Below are positions 24,481 to 37,800 of a stretch of DNA of 64,000 nucleotides, one piece after another. This DNA comes from Amphiura filiformis (lineage: Eukaryota; Echinodermata; Ophiuroidea; Amphilepidida; Amphiuridae): positions 32,495,727 through 32,559,726 of the forward strand of contig NC_092628.1 in NCBI RefSeq assembly GCF_039555335.1, in the 5' to 3' direction. The notes beneath the pieces were generated by a model. It worked only from the letters and a program-made list of their open reading frames with translations, ran no database searches and was not told the origin of the DNA. Each line of letters begins with the position of its first letter. Position 1 is the stretch's first letter. A program made the translations under genes and the position numbers.

Positions 24481-27400
24481 GATACATGTAGGGGCCTGTT
24501 ATTTAAAAGTAGAATGCCCATCATCCTGTATAAAATACGGTAGAAAGCACGTACTATGTTTTACGAAAAAATACCTGGCAAGTGGGTTGCCAACATTCTA
24601 CCGTTAAAATTACAGTTGTTGCCGTAATTATATATTCTCTAAATGTAAAAGAGTGAATTTCCACTCTTTCAAGGAGTTGAACGAAGGACAACTCATTTTT
24701 GAGTGGAAAAATATATTCTCTTTTGAGAATATACAGACTACTTTTTTCAACAAAAAAGTCCTTTTAGAGTGAATTTTTTCCACTCAAAAAGGGGTTGTCC
24801 TCAATTTCACTCTCTCACTCTTTTTCAGTAATAAGGGGGACATTTCGAAAAAAGGGATAACCGGGTAGAACATTTTGCAATTCCAAATCTATTGGCCTCA
24901 AATTTACAATACACATTTGCTGAAATGAGATAATTTGAAAGTGTCTGTTTTATTTTATGGTATTTTGATGACAAACTTCTGAAAAAAAAGGGGTAATTGG
25001 GTAGCCGAGCCTAAAAATCAGTAGGGGGGGTGTCATCGGGTAGGACTTTAAAACTGAGAAGGGGAGGTCATCAGGTATATTCAATTTCAGAATGGGACCT
25101 ATTGCTAGGTATATTACCTAATAATAACATAAAAATAATCATAAGTGAACTAATCGAACATGAAGGCAAATTTGATTTGGAGTTGCGAAATATTCTTAGT
25201 ATTTAATAAGTATGAATATTTAAAGAATATCGCTACAAATGACTCACTTTTACAAAATTGTTACACTTTCTGAATCGAATAACAAGAAACAAGTGACCCG
25301 TGCGTTACTGCTTGTACTTTGTGCATTGACCCGTGTTGTCAACTGGCCACTCTACAGTGTAAAGTTGGTTCTCTTTGACGATTTTGCTGTATAGGTAAAT
25401 TGTTTAACAATTAGGCTAATAATTCAGTGCATGCTGCCATAAAATATCTTAAAGTATGACCTGCTAAATATGACGAATGGTTATGCCTAACTTAGCCTTA
25501 TACGCAAACAGAATAGTTCGGACTACCACTTGTAATTTCCGGGTTATACTGTTTACCATACCGGGCATGTTTATTCTACCACAATACGTAGTTCCAGCAT
25601 TCTTGAGTAAAGTAATATATAGGCCTATATTGACCACGGTTGTTCACTATCTTTTGTGGTGTAAACCCATACGATTTGCTTGTTTAGAAGTTGGAAACTA
25701 TCGATTTGGGTAAGTTTAAAGTTCATGGGTTTGGTGTGTTTTTAATTGTATTGCATAATGTAGTATTATTGTGATGGTATACTCGTATTTGCTGTTCTTA
25801 TCATTAAGTTTCAATTTCAGTTCTTGTTTTTTCTCTCTATAGAGTCTTGGTATTATGATTGAGATTGCATGGCTATATAATTTTGCAACAACATGGTCTG
25901 GCGATACGGAGTAAATACTAAAATGTAGACGTTGTGCCTACTTCAGGACATCAACAAACCAAAACTGCGGTTCGTACCACAGACCCCTGAGAGGGTCTCA
26001 CACGTGCTTCTTAGCATTCAATGCATGTGGATTTTGGTGTTTGTTTTGCAACATTTTACAGCAGACGACCATCGTCTGCTATACCTATCTCAGTTTCTGT
26101 AACACGTGCAACCGTCAGGCATGGAATTACAAGATATAACACACAACTCTTCCTTAGATGAGGTAGGCTGACAAACATTCGTTTTACTCATTCATCGGTA
26201 TTAATCTCATCTGATTAGTAATCTATAATTAAGCAATTCTTGTATTTTGTGTGTATGTGTGTGTATGTATTCTGATTTACGCTGCAGACACCTTAAAAAA
26301 TCAGTCCTATTTTACCAACGTTTTTATGTGAAAAAGAGCCGGGGGTAATAACTCATTCAATCATAATCTTATGGACAAAAATGTTTCCAACGAAACTTGT
26401 TACAAACTGTCAATATTTGACAACCAATAGAGGTTATCCGTGTTCTATAAGTTGCATATCCTATCAGCGACTGCTATACCTTGTTTAGGACTTTCAAAAC
26501 AAGTACCTGCATGTGCAACCATGACTGCTTCAAAATAGCCCGCCAAAGTCATGCAGGTAACACCGAGGTCGTGCATTGATTTGATTTGAATGAGGAATAC
26601 TACGGGAATCAGCGCCTTTTGTTAGAAGTCACGCATGAGTAAAGTGGATAACCTCTATTGTCTTAGGCGAAAGTCACTTTCTGTTTATAAAAGCTGGACC
26701 GCGCAAGGTCATCTGATGTAACTGATTGTGGCCATCTGGTTGATATGTTGCCCTTGACTGTACTATAACAACCACTCTCACTTCCTGCCAAACTAGTAGT
26801 ATTATCAATAGTCATTTCAGGAACAGTGATATAATATACCGTAGAGATTCACCTAATCATTTGCTAATGGCGCACTGGGCTCCTTTGACTTGGGGAGAGT
26901 TCCCTCCTCTGAAATCCCAACAAGAATTACGTGTCCGTGCCCTTATTTGCTGGTTGTATTTTGAGTTCCTCGACTAAAATGCCGACATGCTCAGGGTTTT
27001 GTGGGAACGGGTCATAAATGTGATTCACCATTAATATGTTTACGTATCTGATGTTTACTCTGCTCCTCGCTGATACATAAAACGGGACATAAAACACGTG
27101 AGTTATGAAACACATAAGATCAAGAACCATGGTCACTGATATTCATATTAAACAATAGGGTATTGCTTAACCAGCTATGTTGTCGATTATCAAAAACTGA
27201 AAAGAAATATGCCATAATAGTAGGGAATGATCAAGCCGTAGACGGGAGATGCGGGGTGTGCCCCCAAATAATATTTTTAAGTCAATTTTTTTCTGTAAAA
27301 ACGTTGAAATCAGTCCTTTTTAAAAGGAAAAATTCAAAAAGGTCTCCTCCATCCCTAAAAATGTAAATAAATCCTGGCTACGGGTCTGTGTGATGCAGTG

Positions 27401-27508
27401 TAGGAAGTACAAGTGGAGACAGTCAAATGTTGATGGACAAAAGTAATATGCATGAGCATTTTTCATAGTCCAGAAAAATTTTCTTGAAAATCCATACACC
27501 TGCTTGGT
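24481..27508. other. Intergenic, no gene seen
   Basis: Contains a local palindromic stretch at 24640-24830 (AGAGTGAA/TTCACTCT motifs) and a pair of inverted 'AGAGGTTATCC' motifs at about 26435 and 26650. No exon could be supported. Confidence 0.45.
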
Positions 27509-27980
27509 CCCCGGGGTGGGGGGCACTCCAACTTTGGAGGTGACGCGTATGTAGGGCTGTTAAGACCCCTTTTTCAGCATCGCTGTCACCCAAAGACCCC
27601 ATATTTTTTTTACGAACACATGCTCTGTCACCCGAAGACCCTTATTTTTCCATTTGATCTGTCACCCAAAGACCCTTACAAGTTCAATTTGAACAGCAAC
27701 TTTCATTTATCACTGATTTTGTTACTTATTTTGAAAAAACAAAGAAATTTGAAGCCATTTAGAACTAGAAATTCGATTTTCGAGGTTTCTGTAGCGCTGT
27801 TTTGGTTCTCACCCAAAGATTCCATTTAATAAAAAGATCATGTTCTCACCCAATGACCCCATATTTCTTACATTTTGCTCTCACCGAATGCCAAAAATCA
27901 TGCTCTCACCCAATGACCTCATATTTTTTACATTTTGCCCTACACCTATATCCATTTCAAATTGAAGTGCCCCCCCGGGC
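27509..27980. repeat. Inverted repeat with 'TCACCCAAAGACCC' units
   Basis: The outer ends are CCCCGGGGTGGGGGGCACT and, reversed, AGTGCCCCCCCGGG. Inside are several copies of 'CTCACCCAATGACC' and 'GTCACCCAAAGACCC'. Same family as 13934-14217. Confidence 0.6.
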
Positions 27981-28309
27981 TTGGTCAGTTCAGTGCATGG
28001 GGTTGTAAATGTGAGCAGCTCTTGTGTGTACTGTTGGTTGGTGGTTTCCCAAGTGTGCAATTGATCATCATGGTGGTGGTACCTGGTGTGTTCTCTTAAT
28101 TATTTGTACAGTGCCAATGGTGCAAGTTTGATTGTGCCAGGATAGCATAACCATGATCAACACGTTGAATACAATATGACACTACCATCAATCAAAGAAC
28201 TGTAAGAAGCTTGCACATCTTTTTCCTTGATTTATGTTTTCAATTTGTCAATCATCTTTATGTTTAATGTTTTGTTTTTGCGTTTCGTAAACTGTATCAA
28301 AGCGCGTTC

Positions 28310-28620
28310 TAGAATGAAGGTATTGTTTTTAGCCGCTCTAGGCCCCCTATCGTCTCATATAACACGGGCGACATCATTATTTTAAGTAGAACAACGAGGC
28401 GAAGCCAAGTTGTTGTACGCCAAAAATAATGATATCGCCCGTATTATATGAGACGATAGATGCACAGAAACTAAAACCAACCAATATTCTTATCCTCAAA
28501 CCCTTCAATTCAAATAAAATATTAATCATAAGTATTCCAAATTTTAATGAAATTAAATCCTACATTTTACAAGGAATTACCTAGGGCTTATAATCGATTA
28601 GTCCCGTTGTTACTATACAT
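28310..28620. repeat. Hairpin-bearing repeat upstream of channel exon 1
   Basis: A near-perfect hairpin (arms about 28350-28388 and 28424-28458, 'CGTCTCATATAACACGGGCG' and complement) is followed by 'AAGGAATTACCTAGGGCTTA'. A shortened direct copy lies at 30035-30215, just before exon 2. The two copies thus bracket exon 1. Whether this is a mobile element or a duplicated regulatory module is not decidable here. Confidence 0.55.
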
Positions 28621-28797
28621 GTACAATGTGAATTTCGAACTACCATCGCAAACATGACAAAAAAGCCATCAAAATCTATCAACTTAAGGTAACAAAATGT
28701 ATCAATTTAAGGTGTATCAACTTAAACTTGAACTCAGATCCTTGTGCGTACTATTTTATACGTCTCTTGTCATTTGTACTCAATGTAGACACCAAAC

Positions 28798-28899
28798 ATG
28801 GATAAGGAGAGGAAGCATTTTGTGTTCGGAGAAATTGAATTTGAAGACGTTGAAAGGACCCGTGACCAATATGATCACCCGGAAGTAAACATACCCAAG
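28798..28899 (+). CDS. Channel exon 1
   Basis: 34 codons, phase 0 end before GTAAAG. 'FGEIEFE' matches the conserved TRPM 'GxIEFEG' segment that opens the N-terminal homology region. An acceptor-like CAATGTAG at 28788 would let the exon begin at 28789 in phase 0. Confidence 0.75.
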
Positions 28900-31800
28900 G
28901 TAAAGAAACATCCAAACACAAAACGTTTTAAAAACGTTTTTAAAGGTTATATTTTGGGTTTTTAGTTTTGTTAAAAATGTTCTAATAACATTAAATATCG
29001 GATTATATAGAGGTCAAGAAAACGTTGTAAAACGTTTCGTACAAAAGCGCCACAAACATGAGTTTACTTCATTTTGACTCAAACTGTAGAATGGGTCAAA
29101 TTTGTGCTGTGAGTAATCTTGTAGACGAAATAAAGAATTTAGTACGATGCAGCAAGTTAAGTTCGTGACTTAAATAGCTAATTAGCTAAGACTTGTTTTT
29201 TAAGTGGTTGTCATCTCAAGAATTCCAGACATTATTTTCTGTTATTGAAACTTTACTCCTTTATACATGTTATATACTGCGCCAACAAAGTATCCTTACA
29301 CTTGGAAAAAATAATTACAATTTCAAAACTGAACAATATTGGGGTAAATGTTGTTTTTTTAATAGATGCACTATCTAATCCTGCACATTATGACACCACA
29401 TTGAATCCAATGTGACCTCAAGAAGTAAAGTTACAAGCAATTGAATAGACGAAGGTCCAGTTTTAAAAGTGACAAACTGGCCTATTGTACAAGGCACAAA
29501 AAAGATTCCAACAAGCGCAACAAAGCGACAGCACAGTTTCTTCAATGAAGCATTATTTAAAGCAGTTTTATTTTAGTTTTTACTTCTCTGTACTTTTCAA
29601 AACTTTCATTTTATTTGTCAGTTCTTTTGTTTCAGTTTTCTTTTGTTCCTTTTGTTTTAACTTAAAGCCAAACGCATAAATTAGCCATTCACCACTCTCA
29701 AACCAGATGTCTAGTCTGTGGAGGTTTGAATAGGCCAGTTTGTCACTTTTAACATGTTTAAAACTGGACCTTCGTCTAATCAAATGCTTGTAACTTTGCT
29801 TCTTGAAGTCACATGGGATTCAATGTGGTGTCATAATGTGCAGGATATTGTGATTATTTTTCCAAGTGTAAGGATACTTTATTGGCGCAGTATATGTAGG
29901 GTGTGCACTATTTTCAGGAATAGCCCTGTATTTATTTTCTGGAATAGCCCATTCTTATTCCTAAAAGCTAAACATAACAGTGAAATTTTATAGAGAGTGG
30001 GACAAAAAGTGGTCGCCAAAAACAATGTAATAAAGAATAACGGTATTGTTTTTAGCCGCTGTCGTGCATCTATCGTCTCATATAACACGGGCGACATCAT
30101 TATTTTAAGTAAAACAACGAGGCAAAAAGCACTTCAATTCAAATAAAAAATAACAAAAGTATAAGGAATTACCTAGGGCTTAAAATTGATTGGTCCCGTT
30201 GTTGCTATGCGGCTCCGATTGGTTCAAACAGCGAGTACGTGTATCGCGTCGATGCGCATGCGCTGAACCGTGTTTTGTCCCACGGGTAAGAGCCAATAAT
30301 ATGGCAGAAACGTTTTCAAGTGTTTAAGAATTATCTACAAACTTTTCTCAGCAAAGTAATCTAACAATATCATACTGAGAAAGAATCTACTTTTATTTTT
30401 TTCAGGCAAAATCTCAGTTTGTAAAAGTGGATCCAGATTGCGATATCGGTGAACTCATAGAAGAAATCAAAACACACTGGAGCTTGGATCATCCCAATTT
30501 GCTCATTTCTGTACTGGGTGGCGCGTGGGATTTTCCTGTAAATGATGGAGTGAGAGACGTGTTACGTCAAGGCATCATCAAAACAACTGTTGGGACAAGT
30601 AAGTAAAATCATCAATTGCATCAGTTAAGGAAGATAATACTGCCACATTTTCAACGTCACTTGATTCTGCCTTCCCTGCTTCCTCCATGCAATATTGAAT
30701 AAACGTCACCCTGCTTCCCCCATGCAATATTGAATAAAGCCATATCAGTGACAGACCTCAGACCCTTTGAATATCCATTGATGTGTTGGGCTGGAGTGGA
30801 GAAGAGTGACATAAAGGGGATGTCTTTCAATGTTTATATATATCTTATTTAATTTGGGTGAATCAAACAAAAAGTCTGACGCTCTTCCGTGATGCCCAGG
30901 GTAGGGTGTAAAGACAACCATCAGACGATAAACAGAGATTTTAAACAAGTTCTCTCAACAAAATGTTTGACTTACTTGATATTTCATCCCACATCCGTGG
31001 GATTTCATCAGAAAGTGAGGTGGAGCGGTAAACACCTAGTCATGTGACCCACGGGGTAACCCGCGGTCACATGACTTGATGATCGGTGTGTAGATGCCAG
31101 ATAGCACGTGTCTCCCTTCTGTCAACCATCAGACGTCACCCAGAGTGTGATCATCTTGATGGAACTGGCCGCAAGATCTTTGTCATATGTCACCGCATCT
31201 GTCCCACAATTAAATACAGTAATCAGTGTACTTCGGTTATATATAAATTATAAATGCGCTTTTATAAATACGCGAGTGACCACCTCAGCGCTGCTATAAC
31301 AGCTTATAGACAGTAAGTCTCGAAGTAATACGTTCTTTAATCGTTCATTGTCATGTTAGTTGAAAATTGATGCCTTGACGTTATTTTCCAGCGGCCTGGA
31401 TTCTCACGAACGGCATTAACGTGGGAGTATCAAAATATGTGGCCAAAGCTGTGAAGAAATCGAAATTGGTCAGTAAATACTTGAGGAAGAAACCCACAGC
31501 TGTAGTAACCATAGGAATAGAATCACTGAGCAATGTCAGGACAAATCAACGGGTCAAGCTGAGAACAATAAGACGAGCAACTCTTGTAAGTACCAAGGTT
31601 TCAAGTAGTTTCTTCCTAGCACTACCAGCTTTTACCTAAACTCCTCAACAAAAGTTGAGTTGGAAAGTTTTTTCAAGCATCTATATCTCAGATTATTTGT
31701 GACATGTTCATAACGTGTTTCATATCAATGGATAGCTACATTATTTCCCTTTACAATGACACCACATTTAAAACAATCACTTTTGGGTTAAAATTGATCA

Positions 31801-34800
31801 ACTTTCACCATTGCAGACGTACAAGTTTTGTTGCGGATTGTACAAGTTTTGTTGCGGATGTACACATGTGAAAAATTCCAGTTTGTACGTCCACAACAAA
31901 AAGAAGACTTTTAGCAAGGTGGTTGAAGCTGGCAGTTTTGGGACTGAACGTCCGCAATAGAGGTCAATATTCTCTGATTTTCTTGAAATTGGCAGCAAAT
32001 TGCTCATCTACTCGTGTTGATTCAGATAAAGAATAGTTTGTATTAACTACATTGTCAAATGTCTGAGATATGATATAAAAATGATTATGTAGTTGACATA
32101 ATTATTAATTACAAAACTGCCCATCGTGAAATCACATCACATCACACATAACACTGATAACATCACATCACGTGACATAGATTCTTGTTTCTGTTATACA
32201 TGTACTTGAATAATATTGATTTGATTTATGAACCATAAAATGTAGCCCTATATCAGCACCGGAATCGATGACTTTTTTGCACTGCATGCCACTTTATACA
32301 CATTTGATTTGATTTGATTTGATTTGTTCGGGTTGTGACAACCCTGGATAACCCAAGAAAGCCTCTATTGAAGCTTATTTCCATTGGGGTCCTGTTGATT
32401 TAATCGCGATTTTATATGACGAATATACATTTTCCAGACTTCTTCCATGAATGATACCAAAGCAGAAACCAAAGGCCATCGTATCCTGGATCCCAATCAC
32501 ACTCATTTCATCCTGGTAGATGATTCCGGTGACCCTGCTGCTGAATCATCAACCAAACCTCTACACAATGTACGGGAGAACTTTGAAAAGGCGATGAACA
32601 AATGTAAGCTTGCTCGTTTTTGTGTGTCTGTCTGTATATTGGTCTACTTCTTGTTTTGCTTTGTTTTAGTTTGACTTGATCTTTATGTTTATCAACCTTT
32701 TTCGTAATATTGACCACTTCACTGCTGTTGGTGACGTTTTGTACTGCTAACTCCTATTAGGCCGGAGTTGGCGAAGCAGGAAACTGAAAGTGGGGCCAAA
32801 GATGTAAATGTAGTTGTCAAGGAATTATAAGGACTATCCAGCTGAGACTATAATATGTAGTACAAGTAAAATAGAAGTATATTAGTTTAGCATTTTGCTC
32901 ATTTTAATCTGCGTAATTAATTAGAGGTTATTAGAGTTCATTTTATTTTTTTCAAGGAATTAACCCTAATTAATTATGCAGATGAACCAAATCTGTATTC
33001 GCTTTAACCAACACATCTTAAAAACCAAAAATCGCATTTTAATCAAATAACTTTTATTTGTAGCCAAGATTTAAGAGTATAATCATGGAGAACTTCAATT
33101 TCCTGGCACGTACATTAACAGAGATGGAGGTAAAACTTTTGAATGACCCTCGTGCGTAAGCAAACACACTAGGCTATAGCATGGACATAAGAGATAAGAT
33201 CTACTATTCACGTTCAAATCCGAAATCAAGTGTTGTAAAATTGCTGTCTTTATCGTGTTTATAATACAGGTTGACTTAGACTCTTACTCCATCTAAACTA
33301 TCAATGACCGTGAATAGAATAATTCACATAAAATGACCCGTTTATACCACCAATTCTGTGAATCTGTACATCTATGTTTCAGACATGGGCGAAGCCTCCA
33401 TGACAGACTTAGATGATGTCATCAATGAAATACCTTCCAATGAGCACCGTGACTTCATTAAAGCCATGCGCCTCAGTTTTCCTGAAGAAGATGAAGAAGT
33501 TTGTGCATTAGACGTCTTAAAGTCTTGGAAGAAAGATCATGGCATGAATGCCACTCGAAGGACAATAGTTCAAGCATTGAAGAGAATGAAGAATAAACAG
33601 GTTGTGAAACAAATAGAAGAGAGATGGAAAGGTACGAAGAATGTTGTTTTTTAATCTTTGAGATATTGAATATTGTACTAGTACATGACTTTGACTTTGT
33701 ACTTGTCAATCTTGGAGAATTACAGGACCGTGCCTGATGGACAACACCATATCAGTTTAAACCAGGGAAGTGAGATACTCTTACCGTTTAAACAAAGGCA
33801 CTTCCATGATGGACCCTTGTCGGATGCGATGTGACATGAGCTCTTGAGAGGGTAGTCATCTTTTAAGATAATACAATATGCTTGCATTCAGTTATAGAGC
33901 AGTTTACAATGCAACCTGGTCATATTTCTTGTAAAAGGTGCGTTTTATAGTTTTCAAATCTGTTGTAACTCAGACTATTACCATCTCTTTAATTATCCCT
34001 GTCCAGATGGGCCAGTGCCAGTCGTTTGTATCTATATTGAAGGTGGACATCATACCATAGAACATGCTTGTAGAGCAGTACAGAATGGCATGCCAATTGT
34101 AGTGGTAAACCATTCAGGACGAGCGGCAAATTTGATGGCATTGGCGTACAAAAGTGACGGGTTAAAATGGTTTGTATATCAATTCCTCTGTCATGTCTGT
34201 AATATTGATTGTTACGATGGATACGAACTCGCTCTTGTCCAGGATTATAAAAATGAGTCACAAATAATGCTGGCCTATTCCATTTGAAATACATACACAC
34301 CTATGGAAGACATAACCTTAATGCCCCACAATGGGGGTGTCGTTTTAAATGGAGTCACCCATTCAGGTAGCCTCATTTGAAATTCTCACTCTCTGTGTTG
34401 AAGATTAATGCCATGTTTTCCATAAGGGGTGTATGGATTTCAGGAGGGAAAGCTCAAATATATAGAGGGCCTATGATCTCATAAAGCCGTAGTGTAGTGC
34501 ATAGCCTTTTTTATTAAAAATAATAGCACAAACCGCTTTGCCTTTTATTCCATTTGCTCCTGAGAAATACTATATGTCATACAAACTCGAACTTCCTTAG
34601 CTCAATGTGACTACAAATTTAGACGTACATATCCTAGGCTTATACACGTACTATAAAGAGTGTGCTTTCTTCGTTTTGCGATTATCGATCTGGGTTCACC
34701 CTGCATGGAAATGGGTTTTTAGGATGTTTAAGGGCTGGGGTATGAACGTTTGGACAGTATCTATTTTGGGACATTAGAGCACATCAGACATATCGAATTG

Positions 34801-37800
34801 CATTCTGAATACGAAGAATGTCATTCTGATATCAAATAATTTTGGTTTTTTGAAATTCGCAATTTAATACACATTTTATGGCAAATCATTAAAAATTGAT
34901 ATTTTTGATATTTAACAGTACTCGAAGTAAACTTTACAAATCTGATGATTTATACTTAACGTGTATGTAGGTGGGATGAAAAGCCGACGATCAATTGAAA
35001 ATTTTGACCTTTCGTATTGAAGATATGGATTTCTTTTTCCAAAACACCAAAAAAAATTAGGTCTTTTGGGGAAAAAAATCCATATCTTGAATATGAAAGG
35101 TCAAAATTTTCAATTGATCGTCGGCTTTTCCTCCCAGCTACATACACTTTACAAATATATCATTAGATTTATACAATTTACTTCGAGGACTGTTATATAT
35201 CAAAAATTTGAAAAATATCAAATTTTTATAATTTGTCATAAAATTTGTATTATATTGTGATTTTCAAAAATGAAAATTATTTGATATCAGAAAGACATGC
35301 TTCGTATTCAGAATGCAATTCGATAGGTCTGAGGTGCTCTCATGTCCCATAAAAAATACTGTCGAAATGCCATAAACGCTCATTCTAGATCCCTTAATTG
35401 AATGACAATAATTCTCATGAGAACGTTCAATGTTAATATGCATCATAGAAATATTTTATTTTTATTCCGATACACTATAATAATGGTTTTTTCTTTTTAA
35501 TCTCTCAGGGAGAATGAGAAATTGGAATATAAACTTCGGAGAATCACTCCCAAAGAGGTAGTTCAATCCGTATTAAAGTTAATCCAATCATCTCTAAGTG
35601 AGCATCGGAAACGAATCCTATGGCACATCTACGATGGGACTAATTCAAACCTAGAAATAGACCAAGTCATTCTCAAAGCTCTAATGCAAGGTAGGTGTTG
35701 TACATGATATATCCTGATATATTTGTTAGCAGTCTGGTCCAACTGCCTGACCAGGCAACACTCCCCGAGCAGGGAACCTTAATGCTCTGCATGCTAGCCA
35801 TGCGCTTCAATGGAAAAAGTTCAAGTTTTGAAATATTTTCTCAAAATATCAAGAGCTATCTTAAGAACTACTGAATCAATACTAGGCTTGTTTGTACTCA
35901 TTTTAATGCATTTTTCATGCTGATTCCAAATATGGTCATGAAAATTTACATTTCTGAAATTTTTGAATTTTGACATTTTTTTGAAACTTGTCGTCTGCAG
36001 TCGACACCCGCGTGAAGAGAGTTAAGATACTTATTCTATGGAACACATTGCACAGTTTTCCAGTTCAGTAGTTTAGAGAAGTAGTCAAGTGACCATTCAC
36101 ACTCAGTTACACTCAGCACAGTGTTGCTCACTATGCAGCCTTTCCGCCCATGGAGGGACGGGAAACGGATTCCGTTCAGTGTACCATGCGAGTTGCAATT
36201 GCTGGTTACAATTACAAATTATCCTCAGCTATCGTTAGACCCTGGTAGGAATCCCAGCACAGTTAAGACACTAGAAATGCCAACATAAATCAACAAAAAA
36301 CATTATTTAAACAAATGTTAAAAAAATTAAAAAAACGGAAATCGTATACTTTGATCTGTTCTAGCATTCTAGCTACATTTCCAAACAAATATCACATTTT
36401 TCTTAAAATTCCTGTATAAATGATTCTCAACACTACACAGACATTATCCTCGAACAATTATAGCAATTAAGTACAATACGTAAGTTATACAAATACGTAG
36501 ATGTATAGTTTTTATTTATTTTGTCCATAAGTACTTTGGCACTTGACACCATATGTAACGAAAGACTTGTTAGCAACAAAATGTAAAAGTAAAAGTGGTT
36601 ACGAGCAGTCGTTTCGTTACCTGAAGTCGTGTCTTAGAGTGAAGTGTATTGTACGCACTTGCAATATTTGTGTGTTGCGTTGCTATTGCTCCTTGATGTC
36701 TGCAATCTTGCTCTGTTGTTTCTTCTCCATTAGATCCTTGAACATTTTGAACGTTAAGCCTTTTTTGCAGCTCTATTACGAAGTCTTTTCGACATCTTTT
36801 ATTGAGCACGAATATACGAAACGGTGAAACTGTTGAACAGAAAGATAATAATCAATGTTCCTAGTGATAGAAAACTAGCAATGCCATATATAACGATTGG
36901 AAACTCTTTATTTGATTCTCCTGGGGTAAAACCTGTACCATGAGCGAAAAGGTACAATATGATGAGTTTTGTACTCCACAGCTGCAATGACATAGCGAAT
37001 CTGTTACGCAGAGATTGTCTGCGCATTTTGTTGAAGCTACACATAGCAATAAGACCACCTAGAAGCACCGTAAAAAGCTCCAAGTGTCGAAGTAAATAGT
37101 TCGATTCACTGGCACCAATGTTATCAATATAGCAGCGCGAATAAAGCCATGAAAATAATCAGCACAATATATCTGCAACGGCTAGAGTTAGTAATACTAT
37201 CACCGTATTAGTTTTATGCGTCCGAATGTGATGAGAATAAGAGTGTTAGCTGGTACGCCGGTGAGAAAAATGATGCAGTCGTATGCAATATAGATGATAT
37301 CTTTCGTCCTCATTTTCCAAGGGAACCGAGAAGCACAAATCAATAGGTGCGTATAGCATTAAAGCGTATGTATTGTATTATACATGAAGGCACATCACAT
37401 TAATTCGTCACTTCAAGTTTCTTTAAACCGCAACAAGTGAAATTACGAAATGAAAAAAGCTTCTTCCTAAAATTTCAGTTGATTCCTATTTTGTGTTTGC
37501 GAGTTATGCATGATTATGTGTATACTGCTCCGTAGACAACGTGTTGTAATGTCGTACTGATGCACCAGAACGTAATTCAAATTTCACAATATTTTTGCTA
37601 AATGAATTAATCTGCAAGAAATTGTTTGTAAATAAACATCATGCAGCCAGAGGTGTCCAGTGACATGAAAATATTAACCTTTTTGAGAAAAGTGGTCGAT
37701 AATACTGGGGATCTCGAAATGCCCTTTTAAAATCTAGATGAGAAGAAATATTGATTATGCGGAAAAGGAGAGTGTCAAGTTTAATTTGCTATATAGTTAA

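Noticed and set aside
25477-25713. 78-codon hydrophobic frame
   Set aside because: No start context, splice sites or family motif; composition fits chance in AT-rich intergenic DNA.
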